Shown piece after piece: positions 8,577 through 19,104 of a stretch of DNA of 64,000 bases. Below the pieces are notes generated by a model. The model saw only the letters and a list, made by a program, of their open reading frames with translations. It searched no databases and was not told the DNA's origin. Both the position numbers and the translations under genes were made by a program. The DNA lies in assembly GCF_002211365.1 (NCBI RefSeq), contig NZ_LOKZ01000001.1, positions 62,001 to 126,000 of the forward strand, in the 5' to 3' direction. How positions within the stretch are numbered: the stretch's first letter is position 1; each line of letters begins with the position of its first letter. Origin of the DNA: Rhizobium sp. R711 (GTDB lineage: Bacteria; Pseudomonadota; Alphaproteobacteria; Rhizobiales; Rhizobiaceae).

Positions 8577-9635
8577 TCAGGCCGATAGGACTGTCGGCAC
8601 GGCAACGCCTCGGCGGTCGGCGTCGCGGCAGAGCTTCTCCCACGTCGCTGCCGAGACGGGCACGCCGTTGTCAACGGCTTCGCGGCGCTTGCGAGCGGCG
8701 CTGTCGCCCGGCATGCGAACACCGTCTCGATTCCATGCTGCGGGAGGATTCGAGCGACATGCCGTCGCCAACCAGTTCGACTGCTCGGTGAAAGCATCGA
8801 CGCCCGCGAAGAACTCGGGATCCATCACCTGGAGAAAGGCGCTTTGAGCAAGGGCGCCAGGCTTCGTATTTGCGCGCCCCTTGCCGGACAAACCCTGCCC
8901 CAACAGCTCGACCATCAAGGCTAGAGCGAAACCCTTATGACCTTTCAACCGCCCACCAAGGGGCATCATGGATCCGCCCCGCTCGGTAATTTCCCTCGGA
9001 TCGGCCGTTGGTTCGCCAGACGCGGTCAGGCCCCATTGTTCTGGAAAGGCCTGGCCCGCCTTCGCCAGGCTCTGCGTCATGGTCGTCGTCGTGATCGAGC
9101 AGGAAACATCGATCAGGATTGGATCTGCCGACGTTGGGAACCCTGCGGCCATCGGGTTCGGGGTAAGAAGCGGCCGCGTCCCTCCATAAGGAGCGACACG
9201 GCTTGCAGCCGGGTTGGATACCGAGAGCTGGACGATCAGTCCCTTCTCGGTGACCTGCCGCATGAAGGCCGACAGCGCACAAGTATGGTGACAATTGCCG
9301 ATCGCGCCAGAGACGATGCCGTACTGACGCACGCGCTCGGATGCCTGATCAAGCGCCTTCGTCAAAAGCCATGCCCCTGGCAGGAGATTTCCATCCCAGA
9401 CGAACGCGGCCCCTCGGTCACTGACCACATCATAGGAACCCGTCCCTGAGAGGGATCCGTCTTCCAGCGCCTCAACATACCAGTGCAGCAGGCTGACCCC
9501 ATGAGTCTCATGACCAATCATATCGCCTTCGACGAGAATGGATGCGGTCGCTGCCGCCTTGTCCTGCTCCATTCCCGCGCCGCCAAGAAGTCGTTCAGCA
9601 AAGGAGACAAGATGGTTCCGGTCAATCAAGGGCAT
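8577..9635 (-). CDS. Malate/L-lactate dehydrogenase family oxidoreductase (Ldh2 type)
   Basis: 352 residues from the ATG at 9635, which has GGTGGAG 6 nt upstream; the frame extends by six codons to a TTG. The type 2 malate/L-lactate/L-sulfolactate dehydrogenase family is recognised by GDMIGHETHGVSLL, a VAPYGGTRPLLTPNPMA segment and GHKGFALALMVELLGQGLSG. These enzymes oxidise L-2-hydroxyacids or related keto acids with NAD(P). Placed between a binding protein and an SDR, it probably acts on the imported hydroxyacid (inference). Confidence 0.88.
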   Translation of the reverse strand: MPLIDRNHLVSFAERLLGGAGMEQDKAAATASILVEGDMIGHETHGVSLLHWYVEALEDGSLSGTGSYDVVSDRGAAFVWDGNLLPGAWLLTKALDQASERVRQYGIVSGAIGNCHHTCALSAFMRQVTEKGLIVQLSVSNPAASRVAPYGGTRPLLTPNPMAAGFPTSADPILIDVSCSITTTTMTQSLAKAGQAFPEQWGLTASGEPTADPREITERGGSMMPLGGRLKGHKGFALALMVELLGQGLSGKGRANTKPGALAQSAFLQVMDPEFFAGVDAFTEQSNWLATACRSNPPAAWNRDGVRMPGDSAARKRREAVDNGVPVSAATWEKLCRDADRRGVAVPTVLSA

Positions 9636-9699
9636 GAAATGCTCCACCTTCAATCAGAAGGACGAGGCAAGCTTGTGGGCGTGCCTCCTCTTTATGTTG

Positions 9700-11220
9700 C
9701 TACTTGAAGCGGATCTGGGCCAACTGCAGCTCCGAATTCGCTGCAATCGTTGGCTTGAAGTCAAGTTTTGGCGAAACCCGAGTGAACCCGACCATGTGGA
9801 ACATGGGAATATCCGCGATGATCTCATCATTGACCTTTACGAACAGCTCCTTCCAGAGCTTGGTCCGTTCGTCGCCTGTTACTTCAGTCGCCTGAGCAAT
9901 CAGCGTATCGACCGCGGGATCGCGAACCATCGAGTGGGATCCGTCCGAGGCGTATTTCACGTAGGCGGTGAAAACCGGATCGCCGGTAGCGTTGTCATGC
10001 TGCGACTGCGTGAGGGTCGGACCGGCGTCGGCGACGAAGGGCGCAACAAAGTAGTTGTTCCAGACAGACACGTCATACATGTCCAGTTTGACGTTGAGAC
10101 CCACTTCCTGAAGCATCGCCATAATTGCTTCCATCGCTTCGGTTGCGTTAGGATACTGTCCGTTACGTCCGATGATGCGGATTTCCTTGTCGACGGGAAC
10201 TCCGTCTGCCTTGGCCTCCTCGATCAATTTCTTAGCCTTCTCAGGATCGTAAGGCCAAGGCTTGATGTCGGCGTTGTAACCCAGGGTAGTGGGAACAACA
10301 AGCTGCGTGGCGATCTTGGCCTGTTCTGGAAACAGCGTTCCCAGCATGCCCTGACGGTCGATGGCCAGATTCATCGCCTCACGTATGCGTCGATCGTTGA
10401 GAGGCGCGACGCGCGTGTCGATACGCAGCGACGTCGTTTCGGAATTCGGATAGGCGAAATCGGCCTCCTTGTTCGTGGCGTCCTGGACGGACACGGCGGG
10501 AACGATGTCAGCTTCACCGGCATCCACCATCGCCGCCGCCACTGCACTATCGGATCTGAACAGGTATTTCGCCTGCTCGACCTGTGGCTTGTCACCCCAG
10601 TAGTCCGGGTTGCGTTTCAAGACGATCGACTGGCCGACATCAAATCTATCAAAAACATATGGGCCGGTACCAATGGGCTTGCGCGTGAATTCGCCGGCCG
10701 GCGTCGCCGCCGCTGATTCAACAGGCATGATGCTCATCAGGAGAGGAAGGATCGGCTGCGGGGGATTCGTCGTGATCCGGATCGTATGCGGATCGGGGCT
10801 TTCGAATTTGAACTGGGTGCCACCGAAATACTTGCCGCCGACTTCGCAGCTCAGTTTCTTGTTCTTGTTGCGTTCGACCGTGAACTGGACGTCCTTGGCA
10901 GTGAACTCGCTTCCGTCGTGCCACTTAACGCCCGGCCGCAGCTTGAATTCCCATGTCTCGGGGCTGATCTGCTTCCATTCCGTCGCCAGCCGCGGCTTCA
11001 GTCCGCCGTTCGTGTAGTCGAACTCCACGAGCATCTCGTTTACGTTCTCGGAAAGCACACGTCCCACGTCCTGGCGCGCTGCCATGCACGGCTCGACAAC
11101 GTCGACGGTCTCGGCCAGCACGATTGTGACGTCGCGCTTCTCGCTTTGCGCAATCGCTTGCGAACAGGCAAGAACTGCGAATGCCACGGAAAGATTGAAT
11201 GCTGTCAAATGCAATTTCAT
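9700..11220 (-). CDS. ABC transporter substrate-binding protein, peptide/nickel/opine family (SBP_bac_5)
   Basis: 506 residues from the ATG at 11220, which follows a strong GGGAGGAG. A signal peptide ends near residue 25 (CSQAIAQ). Family 5 features include WEFKLRPGVKWHDGSEFTAK and EAMNLAIDRQGML. The matching OppB, OppC and OppDF-like proteins are encoded 3-7 kb away on the same strand (13.6-18.1 kb), separated by KdgD and a GntR gene; this is the only family-5 binding protein in the window, so it probably serves them. Ligands in this family include peptides, opines and oligosaccharides. The enzyme context favours a sugar-acid conjugate (inference). Confidence 0.9.
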   Translation of the reverse strand: MKLHLTAFNLSVAFAVLACSQAIAQSEKRDVTIVLAETVDVVEPCMAARQDVGRVLSENVNEMLVEFDYTNGGLKPRLATEWKQISPETWEFKLRPGVKWHDGSEFTAKDVQFTVERNKNKKLSCEVGGKYFGGTQFKFESPDPHTIRITTNPPQPILPLLMSIMPVESAAATPAGEFTRKPIGTGPYVFDRFDVGQSIVLKRNPDYWGDKPQVEQAKYLFRSDSAVAAAMVDAGEADIVPAVSVQDATNKEADFAYPNSETTSLRIDTRVAPLNDRRIREAMNLAIDRQGMLGTLFPEQAKIATQLVVPTTLGYNADIKPWPYDPEKAKKLIEEAKADGVPVDKEIRIIGRNGQYPNATEAMEAIMAMLQEVGLNVKLDMYDVSVWNNYFVAPFVADAGPTLTQSQHDNATGDPVFTAYVKYASDGSHSMVRDPAVDTLIAQATEVTGDERTKLWKELFVKVNDEIIADIPMFHMVGFTRVSPKLDFKPTIAANSELQLAQIRFK

Positions 11221-11553
11221 TTTCAGGCTCCTCCCATGCACCGCCAGGCGGTGCGTCTTTGTCAACATGAAAACGGCCTGCATGGGCCGGAAACGCGATC
11301 CTCCGTCATTGCCGCGGACGAGGTTCGTGACTTTTTCAAACTAGACGGTCATCCTCCTGTGATTGGTCGTTCTTCTCGAGAAATTGCCGAAGCTTTGCCT
11401 GTTGGCCGCAATCAAGTGGCCATGCCGCGGGCGGGCGTCGCAGCCTCGAGTGCGGCGTGCATCGCCATCGATCGCCCCGGGGGAATGCAGGAGCGATTTC
11501 CTCATCGCGATCGAAGGTCGTGACAAGAATCCCCGATGCTCTGCCACCTGCTG
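11221..11553. other. 333-bp spacer before the binding-protein gene
   Basis: No gene recognised. It lies between the KdgD stop and the binding-protein start on the same strand and ends in the SD GGGAGGAG. Open frames here are antisense or out-of-frame extensions. I see no clear promoter or copy of the TGAAATATTAGTG element. Confidence 0.4.
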
Positions 11554-12772
<1,219 letters not shown>

Positions 12773-12813
12773 TTCCCGATCCGCTCTCCTTCGAGGTGCC
12801 GCTAGCTGATTTA

Positions 12814-12826
12814 CACTAATATTTCA
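12814..12826 (-). promoter_or_regulatory. Shared operator-like element (kdgD operon / GntR gene)
   Basis: Read on the minus strand this is TGAAATATTAGTG followed by TAA, identical over 13 bp to 18177-18189 and similar to 2323-2335. It lies in the divergent region between the kdgD operon and the GntR gene at 12931. Binding by that GntR protein is inference. Confidence 0.6.
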
Positions 12827-12930
12827 GTTTGTCATTTATTTCAATCGCAGTTTCGGCTTTTTTCAGTGGCATTCTTGTGCAGCAGTTTGGTGCTGATAAA
12901 GTTCTGAAAGCATTGGTTAAGGAGATCGAC

Positions 12931-13641
12931 ATGAGTTCGCCGGTAGCGGCCCTCGGCCTTTCGGCGCCTGGATTCCCCGCGATGACGGGAAGCACGGTGC
13001 AACGAATCTACGACGACCTTCGGAAGCGAATCATTACGATTCAGCTCCCGCCCGACACGATGCTGTCGCGCGCCGATCTCACCGAAACCTACGAGGTGAG
13101 TCAGACGCCAATCCGCGAGGCCATGCAGCTACTCAAGCAGGAAGGACTGGTCAGGATCTACCCGCAATCGCGCACCGTCGTGACGCGTATCGACATCCCG
13201 CAGGTGCACGAGGCTCATTTTCTGCGGGTGGCACTTGAGACGGAAGTATGTCGCAGACTTGCCGCCGATCCAGATGCGGGAACGATCACTCGAGCACGCT
13301 CGATCATAAAGATGCAGGAAGCAATCGCCGAAGACCCTGATCAGCTTGCGATCTTCCAGGAGCTGGACGAACTTTTCCATCAGACCCTCTTCGCAGGCAT
13401 CAAGCGGACCGGGCTGCACCAACTGGTGCGCGAGCGCTCCGGCCATCTCGAACGCATTCGTCGCCTTCATCTGCCCGAGAACGGGAAGATCCTCAGCATT
13501 CTCGCGGGCCATCGCGCCATCATCGAAGCGATCGCGGCCCGGGACGAAAATGGTGCGGTGGAAGCAATCCGTGACCACCTGAGCCGCACCGTCTCCCGCG
13601 TAGAGGAGCTGCGCCAGGCCTTCCCCGACTATTTCGTCTAA
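12931..13641 (+). CDS. GntR-family transcriptional regulator (FCD type)
   Basis: 236 residues. The frame is open 34 codons upstream, but the ATG at 12931 has AAGGAG 7 nt before it and fits the family length. The N-terminal winged helix contains LSRADLTETYEVSQTPIREAM, and the FCD domain has ELDELFHQTLFAGIKRTGLH. It is divergent from the kdgD operon, with the 13-bp shared element in between. Strong similarity to the regulator at 1535 (SQTPxR, LERIRRLHLPENGKIxS against LDRLRRLNLPMEGKIQS) suggests the two are paralogues. A sugar-acid effector is likely. Confidence 0.93.
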   Translation: MSSPVAALGLSAPGFPAMTGSTVQRIYDDLRKRIITIQLPPDTMLSRADLTETYEVSQTPIREAMQLLKQEGLVRIYPQSRTVVTRIDIPQVHEAHFLRVALETEVCRRLAADPDAGTITRARSIIKMQEAIAEDPDQLAIFQELDELFHQTLFAGIKRTGLHQLVRERSGHLERIRRLHLPENGKILSILAGHRAIIEAIAARDENGAVEAIRDHLSRTVSRVEELRQAFPDYFV

Positions 13642-13647
13642 CCGGCA

Positions 13648-14595
13648 TCAGTTCACCGGCGTCAGTAGCGGTTTCCCCGCGAAATAGGCCGCGAGGTTGT
13701 CCAGAGTAAGCTGCGCCATCCGTTCGCGGGTCTCATGGGTGCCGCTTGCGTGGTGCGGATATAAAACGACGTTGTCCAGATTGGCGAACGCCACATCGGG
13801 CTGGGGCTCGTGGAGATAGACGTCGAGACCGGCAGACGCAATGCGCCGTTCGCGCAGCGCACTGATCAACGCCGGCTCATCCACGACGCTTCCGCGAGCA
13901 ATGTTGACGAAGCTCCCCGTCGGTCCGAGGGCGTCCAGGACCTCAGCCGAAATCAAACCTTCGGTCTTAGGGCCGCCCGGCGTGGAAACGACGAGCACGT
14001 CCGCCCAGCGGGCGAGCTCGATGAGATCCTGGAAGTACGCGAAGTCGACGCCCAACTTTTCCGTTCGCCCGTAGTACCCGATGGTCAGACCGACAGCTGC
14101 AAACCGCTTGGCGATCGCCTGCCCGATCTGACCAAGCCCTACGATGCCCGCCTTCTTGCCAGCCGTTGACGTCGTCAGGGGCATCATTCCTTTCCGACCC
14201 CAATCTCCCGATCGGACGTAACGATCTCCATCCACGAGCTTGCGGCGGGCCGCCAGCATCAGGAGCAATGCCATGTCGGCGACGTCGTCAAGGAGAACGT
14301 CGGACGTGTTGGTCAGCTTGACGCCCCGACGCGTCATTTCCGCGACGTCCATCTTGTCGTAGCCAGCAGACGAACAGGCCGCGAGCTTCAGGGCGGGAAG
14401 CTTTGCCAGGAGATCAGCGTCGACGGCGACATGTCCGTTGATGACCATTGCCGTGCACTTGGAGCCTGCGTCGGCGAGCATGGCCTCGCGCGCCTCTCCG
14501 TCTACCAGATCAAGGCGATGCACGGTGTACAGTTCCTCCAGCGTCGCCATCTGCTGCGGGCGGAGGGGATATGCAACGAGAACGTTTGGTTTCAT
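13648..14595 (-). CDS. D-isomer 2-hydroxyacid dehydrogenase (glyoxylate/hydroxypyruvate reductase type)
   Basis: 315 residues. NAD-binding glycine motif GLGQIG at residues 153-158; the catalytic Arg, Glu and His regions are seen as NIARGSVVDEPAL, SAGLDVYLHEP and YPHHASGTHETRERM. The start overlaps the stop of the upstream transporter ATPase (ATGA overlap), so it is the last gene of the OppBC-DF operon. It may reduce glyoxylate or hydroxypyruvate, or oxidise an imported D-2-hydroxyacid; a short aldehyde or keto product of the neighbouring sugar-acid enzymes is a plausible substrate (inference). Confidence 0.9.
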   Translation of the reverse strand: MKPNVLVAYPLRPQQMATLEELYTVHRLDLVDGEAREAMLADAGSKCTAMVINGHVAVDADLLAKLPALKLAACSSAGYDKMDVAEMTRRGVKLTNTSDVLLDDVADMALLLMLAARRKLVDGDRYVRSGDWGRKGMMPLTTSTAGKKAGIVGLGQIGQAIAKRFAAVGLTIGYYGRTEKLGVDFAYFQDLIELARWADVLVVSTPGGPKTEGLISAEVLDALGPTGSFVNIARGSVVDEPALISALRERRIASAGLDVYLHEPQPDVAFANLDNVVLYPHHASGTHETRERMAQLTLDNLAAYFAGKPLLTPVN

Positions 14596-16226
14596 GTGAG
14601 AGCAAGTCCTGTTTCATGGTATCGGGTCGCACGCTTTGCCGCTTGCACCTCCGGATCGGGATCCAGGCTCGCTGCAAGAAGCGACCGGGTGTAAGGATCG
14701 CAAGGGGTCTCGAAGATCTTCCTGACAGGCCCCTCTTCCACGATCCTGCCGGACTTCATGACTATCACGCGATCGGCGAAGTCGCGCACCACAGGCAGGT
14801 CATGGGCGATGAAGAGGTAGGAGAGGCCGAGCTCCCGGCGCAAGGAGGCCAATAGTTCGATCACCTGCGCCTGGATCGACACGTCCAGGGCGGAAACGGC
14901 CTCGTCGCAGACGATGAGCTTCGGCTCCATCGCCAGCGCTCTCGCAATCGCGATGCGCTGCCGCTGGCCACCCGAAAATTGATGCGGATAGCGAGAAGCC
15001 ATCTCGGCCCTGAGGCCGACTTTCGACAAAAGCTCGGCTACCCGTTCCTTCCATCGGGGTTTCGGCAGTATCGACGGATGGATCGCCCACGCCTCGGAAA
15101 TCAGCTGATAGACGGTCATCCGGGGGTTGAGCGACTGGGTCGGATCCTGAAAGACCATCTGCAGGTCTCGCCGCAGCTTGAAAAGTTCTCCGGCAGACAT
15201 TTTGAGAAGATCTTTGCCGCGATAGAGCAGTTCTCCTTCGTCGGGATCGTCAAGGCGAAGAACTGCGCGCGCGAGGGTCGACTTGCCAGAGCCGCTTTCG
15301 CCGACCACCGCGACCGTCTCTCCAGGCATGATCGTCAGCTCGACGTCCTTCAGCGCCTCAAAGGTGCCGTAGCTCTTGCTAAGTCCGGTTGCGCGGAAAA
15401 GCGGTTCGCCACGACGTTCCAACTCGCCTGGCATTTCGCCCTTGCCGGGTGCTGCGGCGATCAGCTTTTTCGTGTAGGGATGCTGAGGATTGCGATATAT
15501 CTCGCCCGTCCGCCCCGTCTCAACGATCTCGCCTGCGTTCATGACCACCACGCGGTCGGCGATCTCGGCGACGACGCCCAGGTCGTGAGTGATCAAGAGC
15601 ATACCCATGCCGGTCTCCTGCTGCAACTCGTTCAAGAGCGCCAGGACCTGAGCCTGGATCGTGACGTCGAGTGCTGTCGTGGGCTCGTCCGCAATGAGGA
15701 TGTCGGGTTTACATGCAAGCGCCATAGCGATCATCAGCCTCTGACGCTGTCCGCCCGAAAACTGAAATGGATATTTCTTCATGGCGCGGTCCGGATCGCG
15801 TATTCCCACCCGTTCGAGAAGATCGCGACTTCGTCGCTTCGCCCGCTGTTCGGTCTCGCCATGGGTCGTCATCATTTCAGCGATCTGCCAGCCGATCTGA
15901 TAGACGGGGTTGAGATGGGCCAGAGGATCCTGGAAGATCATCGCAATCTTCGAGCCGTTGATCTGCCGGCGCTGTTCCTGACGCATCGTCAGCATGTCCT
16001 GCCCTTCCAGAAGGATGACCCCTGAGGTGATCTTTCCGGGCGGCATGTCGATCAGGTTCATGATTGCTGACGCGGAGACGGATTTGCCTGAGCCGCTCTC
16101 GCCAAGGATCGCCAGCGTTTCTCCACGATCGAGATGCCAGCTTACGTTCTGCACCGCCTTGACGGTCCCCGTCGCCGTATGGAACTCGATCGAAAGGTCC
16201 TTCACTTCAAGAAGATGATCAGCCAT
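14592..16226 (-). CDS. Fused dipeptide/opine-type ABC transporter ATPase (OppD-OppF fusion)
   Basis: 544 residues carrying two complete nucleotide-binding domains. Each has a Walker A GESGSGKS (about residues 39-46 and again near 310), a signature FSGGQRQR and a Walker B (ILIADEP and LIVCDEA). The first half ends with the oligopeptide C-terminal extension (QHPYTKKLIAAAPG), as does the second (CDPYTRSLLAAS). This GsiA-like fusion drives the importer with the permeases at 16219 and 17155; its start overlaps the end of the OppC gene by 8 bp. Confidence 0.95.
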   Translation of the reverse strand: MADHLLEVKDLSIEFHTATGTVKAVQNVSWHLDRGETLAILGESGSGKSVSASAIMNLIDMPPGKITSGVILLEGQDMLTMRQEQRRQINGSKIAMIFQDPLAHLNPVYQIGWQIAEMMTTHGETEQRAKRRSRDLLERVGIRDPDRAMKKYPFQFSGGQRQRLMIAMALACKPDILIADEPTTALDVTIQAQVLALLNELQQETGMGMLLITHDLGVVAEIADRVVVMNAGEIVETGRTGEIYRNPQHPYTKKLIAAAPGKGEMPGELERRGEPLFRATGLSKSYGTFEALKDVELTIMPGETVAVVGESGSGKSTLARAVLRLDDPDEGELLYRGKDLLKMSAGELFKLRRDLQMVFQDPTQSLNPRMTVYQLISEAWAIHPSILPKPRWKERVAELLSKVGLRAEMASRYPHQFSGGQRQRIAIARALAMEPKLIVCDEAVSALDVSIQAQVIELLASLRRELGLSYLFIAHDLPVVRDFADRVIVMKSGRIVEEGPVRKIFETPCDPYTRSLLAASLDPDPEVQAAKRATRYHETGLALT

Positions 16227-17151
16227 TGGTGCGCCCCTTCATTTCAAACCGCCAGCGCTGCGTCGGATCGAGCGCGATGCGGAACCAGTTGGAAACCAGA
16301 TTGAGCGAGAGCGTCGTGAGGATGATCGCTAGTCCTGGCCAGAAGGACAGCCACCATGCATTGGTCAGATACGGACGCCCTTGGCTGACCATCAGCCCCC
16401 AGGTGATTTCCGGCGCCTGTATCCCTATTCCCAGGAACGACAGCGACGACTCCGCCAGCATGATGAAGGCGAAATCCAGCGTCGCGATCGTTATGAGGGT
16501 CGGCAACATTACGGGAAGGACATGACGGAACACGATGCGCATGTTCGACGCTCCCATCACCTTCGCCGCCTGCACGAACATGCGCTCCCGGATCTCCAAG
16601 GCTTCGGCCCGCGACGTACGGAGATAGACCGGTATGCGCGTAATCGCGAGGACGAGTACGATGTTGGCGACCGAAGGCTCGAGCATGTAGAGGACGATGA
16701 CCGCCAGTAGCAACGAGGGGAACGACATGATCACGTCACCTAATCGCATGATCCATTGTGCGGCGCTGTTGCGGCTGTAGCCCGCGACAAGGCCTAGCGT
16801 GCTGCCGATGACGGCGGAAGCGAGAACGGCCGCGGCGGCGACCGCCACCGTGTTCTGGGCGGCGACGATCACTCTTGCAAGTAGCGGCCGTCCCAGAGCG
16901 TCTGCCCCTAGGATGTAGATTAACCCGCGGCTGAGTTCGAAGGGAGGCGCGTTGCGCCCGCGCAGGTTCATCTTGTTTGCAACATCTGCAAGTGCATACG
17001 GCCCGAAGATCGCGCAAAGAATGACCAGCACGAGAAATACGGTCGCGAAGAAAGCGAATTTGTCGGCCCACAGCATGGCGAGCCATTTTGAAAACACGCC
17101 GGCGCCACGTTGCTTCGGCTCGCTGAGTACTTGTGTGTCTGTCATGGTCAT
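16219..17151 (-). CDS. ABC transporter permease, OppC/DppC type
   Basis: 310 residues; starts ATG at 17151 or 17145, three bases past the OppB stop. A hydrophobic segment near residue 35 (FATVFLVLVILCAIFGPYAL) is followed by the OppC_N and BPD_transp_1 parts, with the coupling loop VQAAKVMGASNMRIVFRHVLP and the typical SFLGIGIQAPEITWG near the C terminus. It pairs with OppB (17155). Substrate is set by the binding protein, probably the one at 9700. Confidence 0.94.
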   Translation of the reverse strand: MTMTDTQVLSEPKQRGAGVFSKWLAMLWADKFAFFATVFLVLVILCAIFGPYALADVANKMNLRGRNAPPFELSRGLIYILGADALGRPLLARVIVAAQNTVAVAAAAVLASAVIGSTLGLVAGYSRNSAAQWIMRLGDVIMSFPSLLLAVIVLYMLEPSVANIVLVLAITRIPVYLRTSRAEALEIRERMFVQAAKVMGASNMRIVFRHVLPVMLPTLITIATLDFAFIMLAESSLSFLGIGIQAPEITWGLMVSQGRPYLTNAWWLSFWPGLAIILTTLSLNLVSNWFRIALDPTQRWRFEMKGRTNG

Positions 17152-17154
17152 CGC

Positions 17155-18069
17155 TCAATACCGAATTCGCGGATCGAGGAGCGCGTAGGCTAGGTCGATC
17201 AGCAGGTTCATGAAGAAGATTGCCAACGCGGAAACCATGATGGCTGCGAGAACGACGCTAAAGTCGCGAAGAAGAATCGAGTCGATCATCAACTTTCCGA
17301 TGCCGGGAAACCCGAACACCGTTTCGACCACAACCGCCCCGTTCAGGATCGACGCCGCCTGGTCCCCTATCACGGTAATCACGGGCAGCATCGCGTTGCG
17401 CAATCCGTGAACGAAGATGATCTTTTTGGATCGGACACCCTTCGCGCGCGCCGTTTTCACATAGGCGGATGAAAGCACGTTGATCATCGATCCGCGCACG
17501 ACCTGCAGGATCAGGCCGAAGGGCCGCACGAACAGGACACTGACCGGTAGGATCCAGTGGGCCGCCGAACCGGTGCCGGACGTCGGAAGCCAATGCAGGT
17601 TGACCGCGAATATGACGATCGCGACGATCGCCAGCCAGAAGTCCGGCGCCGATGCTCCCACCAGCGAGAAGAACGTGGCCATCCGATCGAACAGGCCGCC
17701 GATGCGGAACGCGGCAAGCGATCCGATAACGATGGCGGCCAATGTCACGATCGTCATCGTGATGAACGCGAGCCAGAGCGTCCAGCCGAAGGCGTCGAGA
17801 ACCACGTCCATGGCCGGCCTCGCCTGTCGCAGGGAACCGCCAAAGTTCAAATGGAGAAGGTCGGAGGCATATCGACCAAATTGGATGATCAAAGGATCGT
17901 TGAAACCGTGAAGTTCCCGGAACTCATTCCGCACTTCGGCCGACGCATCGAGCGGCAAGTAGAGATTTGTAGGATCTCCGGTCAGCCGCGAAAGAAAAAA
18001 CACGAGGATGACCAGACCGAGCAGCGAGACTGCGCTCGCGATCGCTCGTTTGCCTAGGAACGTTTTCAA
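17155..18069 (-). CDS. ABC transporter permease, OppB/DppB type
   Basis: 304 residues from a TTG at 18069 that has GGGAGGAG 6 nt upstream; the longer open frame lacks an SD and is unlike the family. Family text includes HGFNDPLIIQFGRYASDLLHLNFGGSL, YVKTARAKGVRSKKIIFVHGLRNAMLP and VVVETVFGFPGIGKLM. It is the first gene of the OppB-OppC-OppDF-hydroxyacid dehydrogenase operon and lies downstream of the shared operator-like element at 18177. Confidence 0.93.
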   Translation of the reverse strand: MKTFLGKRAIASAVSLLGLVILVFFLSRLTGDPTNLYLPLDASAEVRNEFRELHGFNDPLIIQFGRYASDLLHLNFGGSLRQARPAMDVVLDAFGWTLWLAFITMTIVTLAAIVIGSLAAFRIGGLFDRMATFFSLVGASAPDFWLAIVAIVIFAVNLHWLPTSGTGSAAHWILPVSVLFVRPFGLILQVVRGSMINVLSSAYVKTARAKGVRSKKIIFVHGLRNAMLPVITVIGDQAASILNGAVVVETVFGFPGIGKLMIDSILLRDFSVVLAAIMVSALAIFFMNLLIDLAYALLDPRIRY

Positions 18070-18176
18070 ATGCAACTCCTCCCGGGGGCGCGTTTTGGAC
18101 GTCGACGTCGGCGTCTCCACCCACCCAGAAGAAGCCGTTAACACCAAACCCGGCCAGCCATTCGGCCCCGAGCAAG

Positions 18177-18189
18177 TGAAATATTAGTG
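18177..18189 (+). promoter_or_regulatory. Shared operator-like element before the OppB operon
   Basis: TGAAATATTAGTG, identical to the element at 12814-12826 (which lies on the other strand) and close to that near 2330. It is about 108 bp upstream of the TTG start of OppB. This suggests co-regulation of transporter and kdgD operons by the FCD-type GntR proteins (inference). Confidence 0.6.
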
Positions 18190-18243
18190 CGTCTGAAATT
18201 TTTGTGAACCATTTTTTTAACAAACCGAGAGTCCAACTGGGGT

Positions 18244-19104
18244 TTATCGGCGAAGGAAGCGCGCTCCTCCTGTCGCGACAAGGGTCGCTCCGAAGATCAC
18301 CGCGCCACCCGTCCAGGTCGCCACCGTGGCCTGTTCTCCAAAGAAAACAAAGGCCAGCGCTGCCACGATGGGCAGCCTCAAGAAATCGAACGGCGCCAGG
18401 AACGAGGCGCTCGCACGACCGAACGCTCTCGTGATGATCGACATGTTCACGGCCCCAATTGCTCCCTGAAGGGCCAACAGACCGATCAGGGGCATGGTCG
18501 GCACGGCCAAGACCGGCAACATTGCCAGAAAGGCGAGAGGAACCGTGACGAGAAGATTCCATGCAACCAGCTGATCCGTCGAATCGCTGAGTGCCATTCG
18601 TCTCAGGATCAACTGGCTCGCCGCGGTAAGGATTGCGCCCGCAAGCGCGAACAGAAGCCAGGGGTCGAAGCTTGCCGAGCCAGGCTTGATGATCAGGACG
18701 ATGCCGATGAATCCTGCGACGATGCTGGTGATGGTGGCAAGACCTACCCTCTCTTTGAGAAACAGCCACGCGCCCAACACGAGGAATACCGGCATCGTGA
18801 AGTTGATCGCAGTCGCGTCTGCGAGCGGGGCGTGTGCGAAAGCAATGAAGAGGCTGATGAGCGACGCGAGCTTCAGACTGGCACGCACGACATGCCAAAA
18901 CCGATAGGGCGAAGCCCTGAGGGTGACGCGGGAAACCATCCAGGGAAGAATGACCAGTAGTCCGAAAAACGACCTGAAAAAGCCTATCATGAGCGGGTGG
19001 ACTTCGCCGGCAAGCGACCTCACGACAACCGCGTCCAGGCTGTTCAGAACCGCTGCCAGGACCATCAGCGAGGCCGCAAGAAGGGTGCGTTCTCGCGATA
19101 TCAT
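18244..19104 (-). CDS. DMT-superfamily (EamA) transporter
   Basis: 286 residues with about ten hydrophobic segments and two EamA repeats; typical features are GFFRSFFGLLVILPWM, ADATAINFTMPVFLVLGAWLFLKE and the second-repeat GQATVATWTGGAVIF end. Members export amino acids, nucleosides or other metabolites across the inner membrane. It lies 174 bp downstream of the start of the OppB gene in the opposite order (same strand, separately promoted), so membership in the sugar-acid cluster is uncertain. Confidence 0.9.
   Translation of the reverse strand: MISRERTLLAASLMVLAAVLNSLDAVVVRSLAGEVHPLMIGFFRSFFGLLVILPWMVSRVTLRASPYRFWHVVRASLKLASLISLFIAFAHAPLADATAINFTMPVFLVLGAWLFLKERVGLATITSIVAGFIGIVLIIKPGSASFDPWLLFALAGAILTAASQLILRRMALSDSTDQLVAWNLLVTVPLAFLAMLPVLAVPTMPLIGLLALQGAIGAVNMSIITRAFGRASASFLAPFDFLRLPIVAALAFVFFGEQATVATWTGGAVIFGATLVATGGARFLRR

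Noticed and set aside
12829-12930. Upstream extension of the GntR frame
   Set aside because: The extra 34 residues have no SD, overlap the shared operator region closely and do not resemble GntR N termini; the ATG at 12931 has AAGGAG.
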